64,000 nt of DNA from Protonemura montana (Eukaryota > Arthropoda > Insecta > Plecoptera > Nemouridae): assembly GCA_947568835.1 (NCBI GenBank), contig OX387610.1, positions 1,614,501 to 1,678,500 on the forward strand, in the 5' to 3' direction. This document shows positions 22,314 through 34,881 of the stretch, in pieces. Numbering within the stretch: the first letter of the stretch is position 1; every line of letters starts with the position of its first letter. A program made the translations under genes and the position numbers. The notes under the pieces were generated by a model. It saw nothing but the letters and a program-made list of their open reading frames with translations, made no database searches and was not told the DNA's origin.

Positions 22314-22893
22314 TGATGCACTGTTTTGACAACGGGCCATGTGGAACTGGTCTCATGGCGTTGGTAAATGAGTGGATGATAATGAACCTAACTTAGCCTA
22401 GAAGGGAGGAGGGGAAACCCGGTGCTGGCACGTAGCCTACTCCTGTCGAAGACCAAGGGGACCACCGGCTTAACGTCCCTTCCGAAGGACGGTACAACGC
22501 GAACAACAGAATTCCTCCACAAATCCATGCTGTCGAGAGGTTGATAAGCAAGGCGAGTGAAGTTGTATTAACTTTCATCCCTCCAACCTCTCTCCCAAAC
22601 AGAACTGGTCATGTGTATGATGGTCACCCATCCAATACCTGACCCAGCGCAGTGTTGCTTAACTTTCATCCCTCCAACCTCTCTCCCGAACAGAACTGGT
22701 CATGTGTATGATGGTCACCCATCCAATACCTGACTCAGCGCAGTATTGCTTAACTTTCATCCCTCCAACCTCTCTCCCGAACAGAACTGGTCATGTGTAT
22801 GATAGTCACCCATCCAATACCTGACCCAGTGCAGTGTTGCTTAACTTCGGTGATCTCACGAGGACCGGTGTTTCCAACACGCCAAACCGTTCG
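22314..22893 (-). mobile_element. 5S-derived SINE, three modules, 5S head retained
   Basis: On the minus strand the head (GTTTGGCGTGTTGGAAACAC), three box A/box C modules, the body and most of the tail are present. The terminal ATCA repeat is missing. Confidence 0.88.
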
Positions 22894-23422
22894 GTGATTA
22901 CTGGCTCATTATTTCGATATCAAGGATATTGATCTTTAAAGCATGAAAAGGTCGTGCACGGATTTCGAATGTAAAGTGCAAGTAACCAGATAATACCACA
23001 AGCGCAAATGTCATGAGGTAAGAAACCACGACACGGATACTTCTTAATAACATTCCTTTAATTGTCAAGGTCCGAAGCGGTGAATTGTTATTTTGAAAAA
23101 TTAGTTATCACAAAAACCACATAATTCAACTTTACATCCACCTACATTTGGTATATGACCATCAATAAATGGTATTACCACAGGTATGACCATTTGTGAC
23201 GTTGCATGCTTTCATATCACAAATGTAGTTACACAAAATTATAAATAAATTCCTTGAACAATCCGCTAGCGTTTCCTTTGACAATATTCAATATCTGGAA
23301 TGCAATGACATTTCAGACTCGCCCACTCCCGGCATTTACACTGCACGTGCAGAGAACTCGACGTTTGACCAATCGATGGAACTGTCGAAGTTATAGAGAC
23401 AGTTGAGCGTTGCATTTTGTAT
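22894..23422. other. no gene recognised
   Basis: AT-rich; nothing identified. Confidence 0.45.
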
Positions 23423-24013
23423 TTGATTGATTTTTGTGTTTAACAACGCACTGTTTTGACATCTGGCCATGTGGCACTGTTCTAATGGCGTCGGTGAATG
23501 AGTGATGATGATAAACCTAACCTAGTCTAGAAGGAAGGAGGGGAAACCCGGTGCCGGTACGTAGCCTACTCCTGTCGAAGAGCACCAAGGGTATCACCGG
23601 CTTAACGTTCCTTCCGAAGGACGGTACAACGTGAACGACAGAATGTCTCCTCAAATTGATGCTGTCGAGAGGTTGATAAGCAAGGCGAGTGAAGTTGCTG
23701 TACTAACTTTCATCCCTCCAACCTCTCTCCCGAACAGAACTGGTCATGTGTATGATGGTCACCCATCCAATACCTGACTCAGCGCAGTGTTGCTTAACTT
23801 TCATCCCTCCAACCTCTCTCCCGAACAGAACTGGTCATGTGTTTATGATGGTCACCAATCCAATACCTGACCCAGCGCAGTGTTGCTTAACTTTCATCCC
23901 TCCAACCTCTCTCCCGAACAGAACTGGTCATGTGTATGATGGTCACCCATCCAATACCTGACTCAGCGCAGTGTTACAAAACTTCGAATCTTTCCAAAAC
24001 GCCAAACCGTTCG
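23423..24013 (-). mobile_element. 5S-derived SINE, three modules, with tail
   Basis: The tail (ATTGATTTTTGTGTTTAAC in plus orientation), body and three modules are present. The head is damaged next to the last module but keeps GCCAAACCGTTCGG at its edge. Confidence 0.87.
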
Positions 24014-24807
24014 GTCTTGAACCTAATTTTACATCAAAATACAAACATAGATACTTAAATGTGAACATATTTTTTTTCAATGTTTCACAGCTGCAGGCAT
24101 TTATCTCCCCCCATATTCTCACTTGTTATCTCATGCTCCAGAATTACAGGACGGAAAAATAATCCAACTTGCGCCAAACAAAGCAATTTAGGACTGTTTT
24201 ATCTTTAGCACCAACAGATACCATCCGCTTAAATCACGAGAAGGGCGGAGGGAAGGGTGCAAACGCAAGGATGCGTACACTGATCTCCTGCAGCAACGTT
24301 GAAAATATCCATTATTTTCAGGATTTAATAGCCACGGGTTACATTAAAATTACCACGCCAATTCAGCTGCGTATATATTAAGCTATAAAAGAATCCACCG
24401 CCGTCTTTCTTGAATCCTCGAGGATACGGTTTTGACGTCTTCATTACATACCACTAATAATTCGAACAACGACTGGGTGTGTTGAATTACCAGGAGAATT
24501 CCATCAAACATCGTTACCGTTCCACAAAGCAATCAACATTTCAAAAGGGGCCTGCCGTCATAGAAAACCATATCTCATTCTTCTCCCTTCACACATCATC
24601 AATAATGATAAGTTTACGCCGTGCTAGTCGTATTGTACACGTAAAATAGATCCTGCGAACAACTCATTTAACTCGAATTTGACGAGCTCTGTTCGAGCCC
24701 CGTTCTATCCCGTTCTACCTCGCTCGGCGCAGTGGCGACCGGAAAGCGACGAGGAGTTTCAACTGAAAACCACTCTCGGTTTCTGGTTTTTCTATAGAAC
24801 TACCGAC
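24014..24807. other. no gene recognised
   Basis: The stretch 24640-24770 is relatively GC/CpG-rich (CGAGCCCCGTTCTATCCCG). No exon model could be built. Confidence 0.4.
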
Positions 24808-24910
24808 GGTAGGTTCCACCAGATGGCGCTTGCGGCTGAAGAAACCTTTACAATTTAATAATGATGACATGTTTATCAATCGTTGATGGTTGCAAATTAA
24901 GAGAATTGTA
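24808..24910 (+). mobile_element. fragment of the 60-bp-repeat element
   Basis: A half unit (GGTAGGTTCCACCAGATGGC) is followed by a shortened right arm (ACATGTTTATCAATCGTTGA). The rest of the arm is lost. Confidence 0.65.
24816..24829 (+). promoter_or_regulatory. exact match to the CTCF core consensus
   Basis: CCACCAGATGGCGC fits CCASYAGRKGGCR at every position. It sits in a decayed 60-bp unit. Binding is inferred from the motif only. Confidence 0.35.
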
Positions 24911-25985
24911 TCGCCTACATCTTATTTTTCTTGAGGATCCAGGGAAAAAATTAATATTTTTTATTCTATTCAATTGGTGTTCATAAAAACTGTTTCAACA
25001 ACTAAAAAAAATCTTTTTTAGTGCACATTTTCCGAAAAATCTATTCTAAAAAAAGGAATGTAGATGAAAACTGGATGCAACTAATAAGGGACGCTTTTCA
25101 AAATGTTTAGTCCGAGTATTTTTCTTTATGTGTAGTTTGGTATTGTTAATAGATTAAAGAAATTTGGGATTCACAGCTGCCATGAAATTTAACCCCTAAA
25201 AATCTGGAAACAAAGTTTCTGATTGGCTGATCCTGTTTCCTACCAGAAATTACAATGAAATTCTGCTCTGTGAATCATAAACAGCTTTTGATGATTGTTG
25301 GATTATAAATCTACGTCGGTGAGCCCCTCAACTTGATTTTCAACTGAAAAGCTAAGTGTCCTTCAGAACCGAACTAGTTCATGTGAGAGCTATTAGTCAT
25401 GTAGGCGTGGAAGGGAAATTTGTGAAGCGTTCAGATGAATGGACGGTGAACCGCTTGTGAAAGAAGGTTTCAAATTATGCAAAAGTGAAAAGGGATTCGT
25501 TTTAGCGGAGAAAAGTGGTGTTACAGATTTCCTCGAGCACAAGAGCTGCTTATTTTTCTCACAGTAGCTCACTTCCGAGGAAAGATTAGACGAAGAAAGA
25601 TTAGAAGAAATATTGAAGATCCGCAACTTGAAACCTTGTACCAAGGTGGTTGCTTACTAATTTTAGTTCGGTGGGTTGAATGGCGGCACAATTTCGGTAA
25701 ATTGATGAATAATAAGCTGACTTTTCATCAGCGGCGAATGGGAATATATTTTTGTCTGCCAAGGCAGCAAATTGGAAACCTTATCTATCGAAGGGTACAA
25801 CTCTAATTATTCTAGTTGTCCTGTCGTCTCTTACCTATCCTCCATTCGCTTCACTGTCTAATACTTACACTAATTACCTACAGTAATTTTTCTCCAAACA
25901 TACCACTTTCATTACGAACCTTCCTATTACCTAAAATATCTTAACTGAGATTGAGAAAGAGGGTGTTTGAAACAAAGCAAAGATA
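24911..25985. other. no gene recognised
   Basis: AT-rich; a minus frame at 25393-25644 lacks an ATG start and any domain. Confidence 0.45.
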
Positions 25986-26963
25986 CCGAGCGGTTTGTCG
26001 TGTTGGAAACACCGGTTCTCATGAGACCACCAAAGTTAAGCAACACTGCGCTGGGTCAGGTATTGGATGGGTGACCATCATACACATGACCAGTTCTGTT
26101 CGGGAGAGAGGGTGGAGTTATGAAAGTAAAGCAATACTGCGCTGGGTCAGGTATTGGATGGGTGACCATCATACACATGACCAGTTCTGTTCGGGAGAGA
26201 GGGTGGAGTTATGAAAGTTAAGCAATACTGCGCTGGGTCAGGTATTGGATGGGTGACCATCATACACATGACCAGTTCTGTTTGGGAGAGATGTTGGAGG
26301 CATGAAAGTTAAGTAACACTGCGCTGGGTCAGGTATTGGATGGGTGACCATCATACACATGACCAGTTCTGTTCGGGAGAGAGGTTGGAGGGATGAAAGT
26401 TAAGCAACACTGCGCTGGGTCAGGTATTGGATGGGTGACCATCATACACATGACCAGTTCTGTTCGGGAGAGAGGGTGGAGTTATGAAAGTTAAGCAATA
26501 CTGCGCTGGGTCAGGTATTGGATGGGTGACCATCATACACATGACCAGTTCTGTTTGGGAGAGATGTTGGAGGCATGAAAGTTAAGTAACACTGCGCTGG
26601 GTCAGGTATTGTATGGGTGACCATCATACACACGACCAGTTCTGTTCGGGAGATAGGGTGGAGGGATGAAAGTTAAGCAACACTGCGCTGGGTCAGGTAT
26701 TGGGTGGGTGACCATCATACACAAGATCAGTTCTGTTTGGGAGAGAGGTTGGAGTGATAAAAGTAAAGCAATACTGCGCTGGGTCAGGTATTGGATGGGT
26801 GACCATCATACACATGACCAGTTCTGTTTGGGAGAGAGGTTGGAGGGATGAAAGTTAAGCAACACTGCGCTGGGTCAGGTATTGGATGGGTGACCATCAT
26901 ACACATGACCAGTTCTGTTTGGGAGAGAGGCTGGAGGGATAAAAGTTAGTACAGAAACTTGAC
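25986..26963 (+). mobile_element. 5S-derived SINE, about ten 5S modules, body missing
   Basis: The head (GTGTTGGAAACACCGGTTCT) is followed by about ten box A/box C modules of roughly 91 bp. The element stops just after GTTAGTACAGAAACTTGAC, so the body and tail are absent. Module variants (GGTGGAGTTATGAAAG, GATGTTGGAGGCATG) recur in order, which suggests block duplication. Confidence 0.9.
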
Positions 26964-27987
26964 AAATTATTTTATTTAATCATTAATATGGACATAATAA
27001 CTCGGGTTCGGTGTCCAATCACTGTTTTTGAGAGCATCTATCAACGAACTCCACACAAAATATTACAGATCAATGATAGAAACATACTCAGAGTGGTCAT
27101 GGTATATGATAACTTAACAGTTATCAAATTGGCAAAGGACGTTGAACATGAAACGTAGCTCGGGGGAATTGGGACGGGCTTGATCGCGACTCACCTGCTC
27201 TTTACGGGCAACATTTTTTAACACGTGGCACACGTGTCCAGGTCGTCCCGCCCTCACCCCGTTATAGGGGGGGGGGGGGGGGGGGGGGGGGGCGTTTGAT
27301 CGCCGTGGGGCGCACGGAGTTAATGAATATATTGACGCACGACCGTACAATATTTTTCCAGCTGGTGAACTTTTCCTGACTTTTTCCCGGAGTTCAGGGC
27401 ATGAAAACAGGAAGGATGAGTTAATTGATATTTACGGATGCGGAAACGTTGATTAGGAGCGATGTTTTTCGGCATACATTATTTTTTGAATAAGATATGA
27501 AGTCAGCTACGGCACGTGGTGCTTAGTGGAAGTATTAATCTTTCGTACGTTGCGTGGTGTTTTCTGTCATTAAAATGCGATCATTTCTAGCTGTTACCAA
27601 CGCTTTCCTAAAAAACTTAGGCAAACCCTTTTTTTTTAAATAATTTATCTGCCGGGAATTGAACGGTTTGTTATCTCGGAAGCCGAGGTTTCTTCTCAAT
27701 TAGGGTAAATAGGGGCAGTGAGTGGAGATTGATCCACTTCCATTGAATACTTCTTTGAAATTCTCGTGATCTGACCCCTGATATTTGAGGATAGACAACT
27801 TGTGATACAGTTATGAAACGCAATGAAGTATACCCATTCAGGGTTAGTTTCAGAGAAAGGCATGTATTGGCTTTGTGACACATTATATAGTGAAGATAGT
27901 TGCAGAGCATCAAGTACCGAATTAATTGTAGAGAAAAAATCGAATAAATATGAGATACAATTAAATGTATTTTTGGCGTATTGTTCA
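26964..27987. other. no gene recognised
   Basis: Holds a long G tract (27267-27292); otherwise nothing identified. Confidence 0.45.
27267..27292 (+). repeat. poly-G tract of about 26 bases
   Basis: An uninterrupted run of G lies between CGTTATA and CGTTTGATCG. It could form a quadruplex, and its assembled length may be unreliable. Confidence 0.85.
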
Positions 27988-28525
27988 GTGGTTTGCCGTG
28001 TTGGAAACACCGGTCCTCGTGAGATCACTGAAGTTAAGCAACAATGCGCTGAGTCAGGTATTGGATGGGTGACCATCATACACATAACCAGTTCTGTTCG
28101 GGAGAGAGGTTGGAGGGATGAAAGTTAAGCAACACTGCGCTGGGCCAGGTATTGGATGGGTGACCATCATACACATGACCAGTTCTGTTCAGGAGAGAGG
28201 TTGGAGGAATGAAAGTTAAGCAACACTGCGCTGGGTCAGGTATTGGATGGGTGACCATCATACACATGACCAGTTCTGTTCGGGAGAGAGGTTGGAGGGA
28301 TGAAAGTTAAGCAACACTGCGCTGGGTCAGGTATTGGATGCACTTTCACTAAGATAGGAGATCGTTTCAGGCCAGAATTATATTTCCCCTCTTTCTTCTA
28401 GGCTAGAATATAGTTCATCATCATCCTCATCATCACTCACTTATTCATCAACGCCATTAGATCAGAAGCACATGGCCCACCGTTGAAATAGTCTGTCGCT
28501 AAATCCCACAAATCACAATCAATCA
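27988..28525 (+). mobile_element. 5S-derived SINE, three modules plus a partial, internal deletion
   Basis: The head, three complete modules and a fourth cut after TATTGGATG are joined to unrelated sequence and then to the 3' body and tail (TTCTTCTAGGCTAGAATA, CAATCAATCATG). The central CCGTCCTTCGGAAG domain is deleted. Confidence 0.85.
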
Positions 28526-29783
28526 TGAAGACTTGAGAAAGAAAACTAGTGGGAAATTTTCCCTCAGGAAAATCGTAGATCACTGACCTCGCGCACGTGT
28601 TTTCTACCCCTCCAACTTATACAAGGCCCACGGGTTCCGCATATATCTACATATAATCATCCACTAAGATGCACACGCTTAATTGTTCTGTCCGCTTGAC
28701 TTAGCTTCAAACCTCGGTAGCCGGTCTCGAAGCAAGGACTTACTTTTCAATCGACCAATAGTCCTGAATGTCCTGTACACAAGGCTGAATAGCAAACCTG
28801 CAGATATCATCCACAATCACTATTGATAGGTTATTGCTGCTAATTATCTCTATGATAATTGGCTTGCACAGATATTCCGCTCTAGGCTAAAATTGCTACT
28901 CTAATCCTTGGGATAGGAAAACCCCACACAATTGTACAGAATTCCCCTTGTTAACTGGCTAAAATAATTCTGAACGAGTAATTCAGCACAAATTATGAAC
29001 TTTTTTGCAATACAATTTTGGTTTTGCACGTCATCCCTTATGGAGTTAACGGAACTTCCACATTTTCAGTTTTTAATGATTTAGATTAAAACTAATTTCT
29101 TATGAGTTTGCGAAATTGAGTCAAATTGGACCCTTACAGACTCAAATGCAGGAGACATTCGAATATTATTAATTGTGACACCGCGTTCGTCCGTTTAAAA
29201 CGATGCCACTTTTATTAGCTGAGCATGAAATCCCCACAGGTTGGCAACAAAAGGGACGAAACTTTGAGATCGAGTCAAAATTAACCTTCTTATCCGACCG
29301 GGACTAAAGCCACAAAACCGTGAATCATTGAGAAAATTAAATATCTATCACCCATTCGGTCCCAAATGTTCCCACCTCTGAAATGTTCCACATCCTAGTA
29401 TGTCCCATAAATAAAAAACCCTATAAAGCCTAACATCTAACCCTGACAATACAGACTTGATCTTCAATCATAAGCCTAATAACATGAAAACCCTTGACGT
29501 GAGACGAGCATTCCACCGCGTAACACGTCCTAACGACGCACCGCTTTTGTCAACGTTCCGCGTGGCTCACGCACAATGCGTGGTCACATGGCTCACGCAC
29601 AATGCGTAGTCGCATACCGAGGTGCGTCGTCCCAAGTATGAACGATGACGATGGTAGCGAGCGAGCGTTCCATTCGCATGTCTGGTCGTTCTAGCAAATC
29701 AATTATCAGCGATAGAAGTTTTGTTTGATGTTCAGTTGATGGGAACGTAGTTGGACAATGCTTGCCAAGGCCGGGTCTACGAT
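28526..29783. other. no gene recognised
   Basis: Contains a short duplication (TGGCTCACGCACAATGCGT) at 29562-29610 beside SINE-tail-like words (CCTAACGACGCACCG). No gene. Confidence 0.45.
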
Positions 29784-30030
29784 TGATTGATTTTTGGTGT
29801 TTAACGACGCACTTTTTTGACAATGGGCCATGTGGCACTGGTCTAATAGCACCGGTAATTCAGTGGATAATGCATTTTGGTGTTTAACGACGCGATTTTT
29901 TGACACTGGGCCATGTGGCACTGGTCTAATTGCGTTGGTGAATGATTGGATAATGATTTTTGGTGTTCAACGACGCACTGTTTTGACACTGGGCCATGTG
30001 GCACTGGTCTAATTGCGTTGATATTGAGTT
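29784..30030 (-). repeat. tandemly repeated SINE tail, three copies
   Basis: Three copies of about 90 bp carry the SINE 3' tail (TTTAACGACGCACTGTTTTG, GGGCCATGTGGCACTGGTCT, GCGTTGGTGAATGA). No 5S module or body is present. Confidence 0.85.
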
Positions 30031-31288
30031 CAGGACCGACCAATGCAATCAATGTCGGTGGCAAATTGCTGTATCCGGTTGAATTCAGTTTCCTACGATG
30101 AAAGGGAAACATTCAAATCTCGATAACAGGAAAGATTGAAATCAAGTAATGAACCATAGATATTGATAGCTGCCAATCGGTTCTGTATTTGCTGCGCAGG
30201 ATTGGTTCGCTTTTGACCAATCCAAGATCAAGATTATCAAAATGTCGAGGTCATATTAACCAGGGGTGGGTAAACATGCGTTCAATGAAGGTCACATCAC
30301 AGTTTTTTTTTCTGATATACAGTTTTGAAAGCCGAATCGCTGGAAATTTATAAAAGCATTACAAGGTAATTACGGCGCAGATATTTTTTTAAAATTAGCC
30401 TCATGTGTAATTCATTGACAACGACCCGTGTCATATTTTAATGCTTTGAGGGCAATTTGCAACAATGTGTAGAGATAAGTAGGGGCCTCCTATGCACACA
30501 AATTTCAGAAAAATTCTATAAAAAATTAAAAAAAAGCTAATACAATTAAATTATATGTACATTAAATGTACTAATAATTGAACATATGTTTAAAAAAGTT
30601 GCTTATTTAATATTATTACCGTGACCTACTCCACACAAAAGTAAAGGTTTGCAAGAAATGTAAACTTAAAGCTAGTACTGTCCTTGAATTACCATGAAAA
30701 TCGACCAGATCGGATAATGACACCGCAAGGGCGCGACTATCGGAAATGAATTACAGCACACCGCGCATTTCCCAACGGAACATGCACGCCACACAAATTA
30801 CACGGCACATTGTCGGCGAAATTTATTCCACACAAGAGGCCAATGCATGTCAAATTCCCAAAACTCAATCACGATTAAAAACCTGCAATGTCAATTCAGC
30901 AAATTATAATGAATAGCGCTTTCCGGATTGGTTCTAATCTTTGGCTAACGATGGTCGTGTGCGCTATCGTCTATGTGGATTTATTCCCTACAAAACGCCA
31001 ATCACGTGACCGTGTCACTATTATCTGTTCACCAACAGGATCGACTGTCCTGTCAATTCCAGTTCAATCCCTCTCTCTCTCTCTCTTCATCCATTCTATT
31101 CCCTGATTCCTGACCGCTCTTTGGCTGGGAGAGACAAGAGGTACGTATTCCCTTCAACTTGCAAAGCCATTGATTTGAAATTGGAAAAGATGTCGTGGCA
31201 GATCGAAATGAAAAGCGACCAAATGATGTCTTTTTTTTTAACCAAATGCAAGGTTCTTCGTCAGGAATTAAGTGATTTTCCACAAAAA
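30031..31288. other. no gene recognised
   Basis: AT-rich with a short CT microsatellite at about 31071-31087; no gene. Confidence 0.45.
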
Positions 31289-31316
31289 ATCACTGATCTC
31301 CAATAACCTGGATAGC
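31289..31316 (+). repeat. single diverged unit of the 41-bp repeat
   Basis: CACTGATCTCCAATAACCTG followed by GATAG matches the core of the 54-kb array unit. It lies far from that array. Confidence 0.55.
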
Positions 31317-32403
31317 GGTTGCTAAGGAGAGACTTTGAAGCCGAGACCGCCATCTTGAAAGTCACCGATTTTGAGTTCTCTCAAAGAGTTCGTGTTATTT
31401 CTAGTGTTTTCTTTTGGTTTTCGTAGTTTTCACCGGTTTAATTGCCATAAATTGGGTAATTAAAAATGTTTTTCACAAACTTTAGCGCTGCAATTATAAG
31501 GACACCTCGATTTAAGGGACTTCTACCTGTTGCCAACCATGGATTGCCCATGAATTCAATACTGACCAGTTGGCTGGATTCAGTATAATCATAAAGTTCG
31601 CTTTTTATTTAAACAAAATCTAGCTCATGGAGATGCTAATTTGTACCCCATTGAAAGCCCACTTACTTAAAACGCAAACATTTCATAAAAAAATCGTTGA
31701 TAGAAAAAAAAAGGCTGCGCCACAAATCTCGGATGTTTCAATAAAATTTATGATTCACAGAAAAAAGTTCTGCACACTAGCGACAACTAGCGGCAAAGCG
31801 ACGAACTAATCGTAACAAGCAAATATTTTTTCGACACAAGTAAACAACTTCAGAAAAGAAACAGGTTGCCACGGCAACTACAGAAAAATCCCCAATACAA
31901 CAAAACTGAAAATGGCTGCCACCCACTACCGATATCCAATATTAACCGATATCGGTGACTTGATTTCGGAGAGCGCAAACATAATTGGAAGCGTGGTTCT
32001 GAGTAAACATCACGAGGGTGGTTTTAAAAATAGCTCCACTTAATAACACCGCCGAGAAACCCGAGAAGACTTTCAAACTTTTAGTTTGAAAATCACTGGA
32101 AAAAAAAAACTTGAAAGGAAGTTAATTAGAAGAAACCTCATCGATGTTTTGTGCACCATATAAGTATCCGCAGGGCGTATAAGAGTTACCATTTTCCATC
32201 ACTAAACTTGTTCGTTTTGCAATGTGAACTTTTGATTGGTGGATTTTTTGTTGTATCTTACCGTCAGGTATGGGATTATTTTGTGTATTCAAAGGTTCAA
32301 CCAGTGGTTTTATCATTTACTGTCATAAAGTACTTTCATAGAACAGATGTTAAACTGTCTTCGCTAAATATGGCCAGCAAATAACTTACCAAAAAAACTG
32401 AGA
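31317..32403. other. no gene recognised; one dispersed repeat copy
   Basis: At 31776-31835 a segment (CGACAACTAGCGGCAAAGCG, then ACGAACTAATCG) matches 42848-42905. A YY1-like CCGCCATCTTG is at 31348-31358. No gene. Confidence 0.45.
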
Positions 32404-32580
32404 ATACTGCCAGGTGGAGTCACCGTCGTTTCGAGTGTTAAGAAATTTCATTTCGTTATTTCTCGCAGATTACTCGCATTTGAGACTGGTTTACACTCAA
32501 TTAATCTTTATTAATGCTAACCTTAACGATTGGTTAACATGTATCGACATTTGTGACCAAAATAGTACCGGTAATACCGG
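32404..32580 (-). mobile_element. right arm of the 60-bp-repeat element, no array
   Basis: The minus-strand right arm (CTCAAATGCGAGTAATCTGC, GAGTGTAAACCAGTCTC, GACTCCACCTGGCAG) stands alone. It ends within about 60 bp of the 26-bp array. Confidence 0.8.
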
Positions 32581-32634
32581 TCTTTCTGAAACTACTGCGT
32601 TCTGGGGTTTGGCGTGAAATCGGTTATCAATTTA

Positions 32635-33383
32635 TGGGAGTTTACTCAGGTCTATTGGAGTGGGAGCTTACTCAGGTCTATTAGAGTGGGAGCTTACTCA
32701 GGTCTATTGGAGTGGGAGCTTACTCAGGTCTATTGGAGTGGGAGCTTACTCAGGTCTATTGGAGTGGAAGCTTACTCAGGTCTATTGGAGTGGGAGCTTA
32801 CTCAGGTCTTTTGGAGTGGGAGCTTACTCAGGTCTATTGGAGTGGGAGCTTACTCAGATCTATTGGAGTGGGAGCTTACTCAGGTCTATTGGAGTGGGAG
32901 CTTACTCAGGTCTATTGGAGTGGGAGCTTACTCAGGTCTTTTGGAGTGGGAGCTTACTCAGGTCTATTGGAGTGGGAGCTTACTCAGATCTATTGGAGTG
33001 GGAGCTTACTCAGGTCTATTGGAGTGGGAGCTTACTCAGGTCTATTGGAGTGGGAGCTTACTCAGGTCTATTGGAGTGGGAGCTTACTCAGGTCTTTTGG
33101 AGTGGGAGCTTACTCAGGTCTATTGGAGTGGGAGCTTACTTAGGTCTATTGGAGTGGGAGCTTACTCAGTTCTATTGGAGTGGGAGCTTACTCAGGTCTA
33201 TTGGAGTGGGAGCTTACTCAGGTCTATTGGAGTGGGAGCTTACTCAGGTCTATTGGAGTGGGAGCTTACTCAGGTCTATTGGAGTGGGAGCTTACTCAGG
33301 TCTATTGGAGTGGGAGCTTACTCAGGTCTATTGGAGTGGGAACTTACTCAGGTCTATTGGAGTGGGAGCTTACTCAGGTCTAT
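32635..33383 (+). repeat. 26-bp minisatellite, about 29 units
   Basis: The unit is GGTCTATTGGAGTGGGAGCT plus TACTCA. Units with ACTCAGATCT (32855, 32985) and GGTCTTTTGG (near 32805, 32935) recur 130 bp apart, a five-unit higher-order repeat. It is open in all three plus frames only because the unit lacks stops; I do not call a protein. Confidence 0.95.
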
Positions 33384-33540
33384 ATCTAGGCTTACTGAAC
33401 TAATCGGTCAAACCACTTGTCCGATCGCGAAGAAACAAAAACTAGACGACTCATCACACTATTGGCAACAGATTGACACTTTTCAAAATCAAAAATATTA
33501 TTTCGTCTTAAAGTTACACGCAGTTGTAAAAGGGTTTGCG
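33384..33540 (+). repeat. conserved right flank of the 26-bp array, copy 1
   Basis: From TATATCTAGGCTTACTGAAC through CCACTTGTCCGATCGCG to AGTTACACGC it is nearly identical to 57834-57985. This marks array plus flank as one dispersed element. Confidence 0.85.
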
Positions 33541-34055
33541 ATTAAAATTACTAGAAACCAAAGTACCGCTGCAAAAACAGACAACCAGCTCTGATAGTTT
33601 TTAGATTCATGTCTACTTTATCTAAAATTGCTACCAACTCAAACAACCAATTTTTTTTTACAGTTTTCCAGCAATTTAACCGCTAACTTTAGAACAAGCT
33701 GAAAATCAAGTCTCACAAAAGTCGCAAATTAAAACTCGTTGGCCAGAAACGTGAAAAGCGCCACGGCCACTGTAATTACAATTCACGTGGAAGGCGGCGC
33801 ACGAAACATAACCTTTCATTTATTTTCAAAACTAATGAGACTTTTTGAAACGGCGCACGTTATTAATCACCCGGAACACACCCCGCCCATGTTCAACGAT
33901 TTTTATTTTTGATTTGCGATAGTGCAGCCAGACTGGAAGGTTTTGTTTTTTAGTAGAATGCCAGGTCTGGGTGTGTCCAGAATTGTAGATCGTAGTGATT
34001 TCTGCTGTTTAATTTATAGAGTGCCTAAAATTACTGGTACGAATGGTGAAATGTT
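33541..34055. other. no gene recognised
   Basis: Contains the word TTAGATTCATGTCTACTTTA (33602-33621), related to the R1-associated motif; otherwise nothing. Confidence 0.45.
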
Positions 34056-34881
34056 TGATGATTTTTGTGTTTAACGACGCACTGTTTTGTCAACGGGACA
34101 TATGGCATTGGTCTAATGGCGTCGGTGAATGAGTGGATGATGATGAACCTAACTTAGCGTAGAAGGGAGGAGGGGAAACCCGGTGCCGGCATGTAGCCTA
34201 CTCCTGTCGAAGACCAAGGGGACCACCGGCTTAACGTCCCTTCCGAAGGACGGTACAACGCCAACAACAGGATTCCTCCACAAATTCATGCTGTCGAGAG
34301 GTTGATAAGCAAGGCGAGTAAAGTTGCTGTACTAACTTTCATTCCTCCAACCTCTCTCCCGAACAGAACTGGTCATGTGTATGATGGTCACCCATCTAAT
34401 ACCTGACTCAGCGCAGTGTTGCTTAACTTTCATCCCTCCAACCTCTCTCCCGAACAGAACTGGTCATGTGTATGATGGTCACCCATCCAATACCTGACTC
34501 AGCGCAGTGTTGTTTAACTTTCATCCCTCCAACCTCTCTCCTGAACAGAACTGGTCATGTGTATGATGGTCACCCATCCAATACCTGACTCAGCGCAGTG
34601 TTGATTAACTTTCATCACTCCAACCTCTCTCCCGAACAGAACTGGTCATGTGTATGATGGTCACCCATCCAATATCTGTTTCAGCGCAGTGTTGATTAAC
34701 TTTCATCACTCCAAACTCTCTCCCGAACAGAACTGGTCATGTGTATGATGGTCACCCAACCAATACCTGACCCAGCGCAGTGTTGCTTAACTTTCATCCC
34801 TCCAACCTCTCTCCCAAACAGAACTGGTCATGTGTATGATGGTCACCCAACCAATACCTGACCCAGCGCAGTGTTGCTTAA
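34056..34881 (-). mobile_element. 5S-derived SINE, six modules, head missing
   Basis: The tail, body (CCGTCCTTCGGAAGGGACGT) and six 5S modules are on the minus strand. The copy stops within box A of the last module. Confidence 0.9.

Noticed and set aside
25986..26963. Genuine 5S rRNA gene cluster
   Set aside because: Modules lack most of the 5S sequence after box C and before box A, and they sit in SINEs with a body and tail at other loci.
27114..27350. Proline-rich ORF on the minus strand
   Set aside because: The proline run is just the translation of the poly-G tract; there is no other support.
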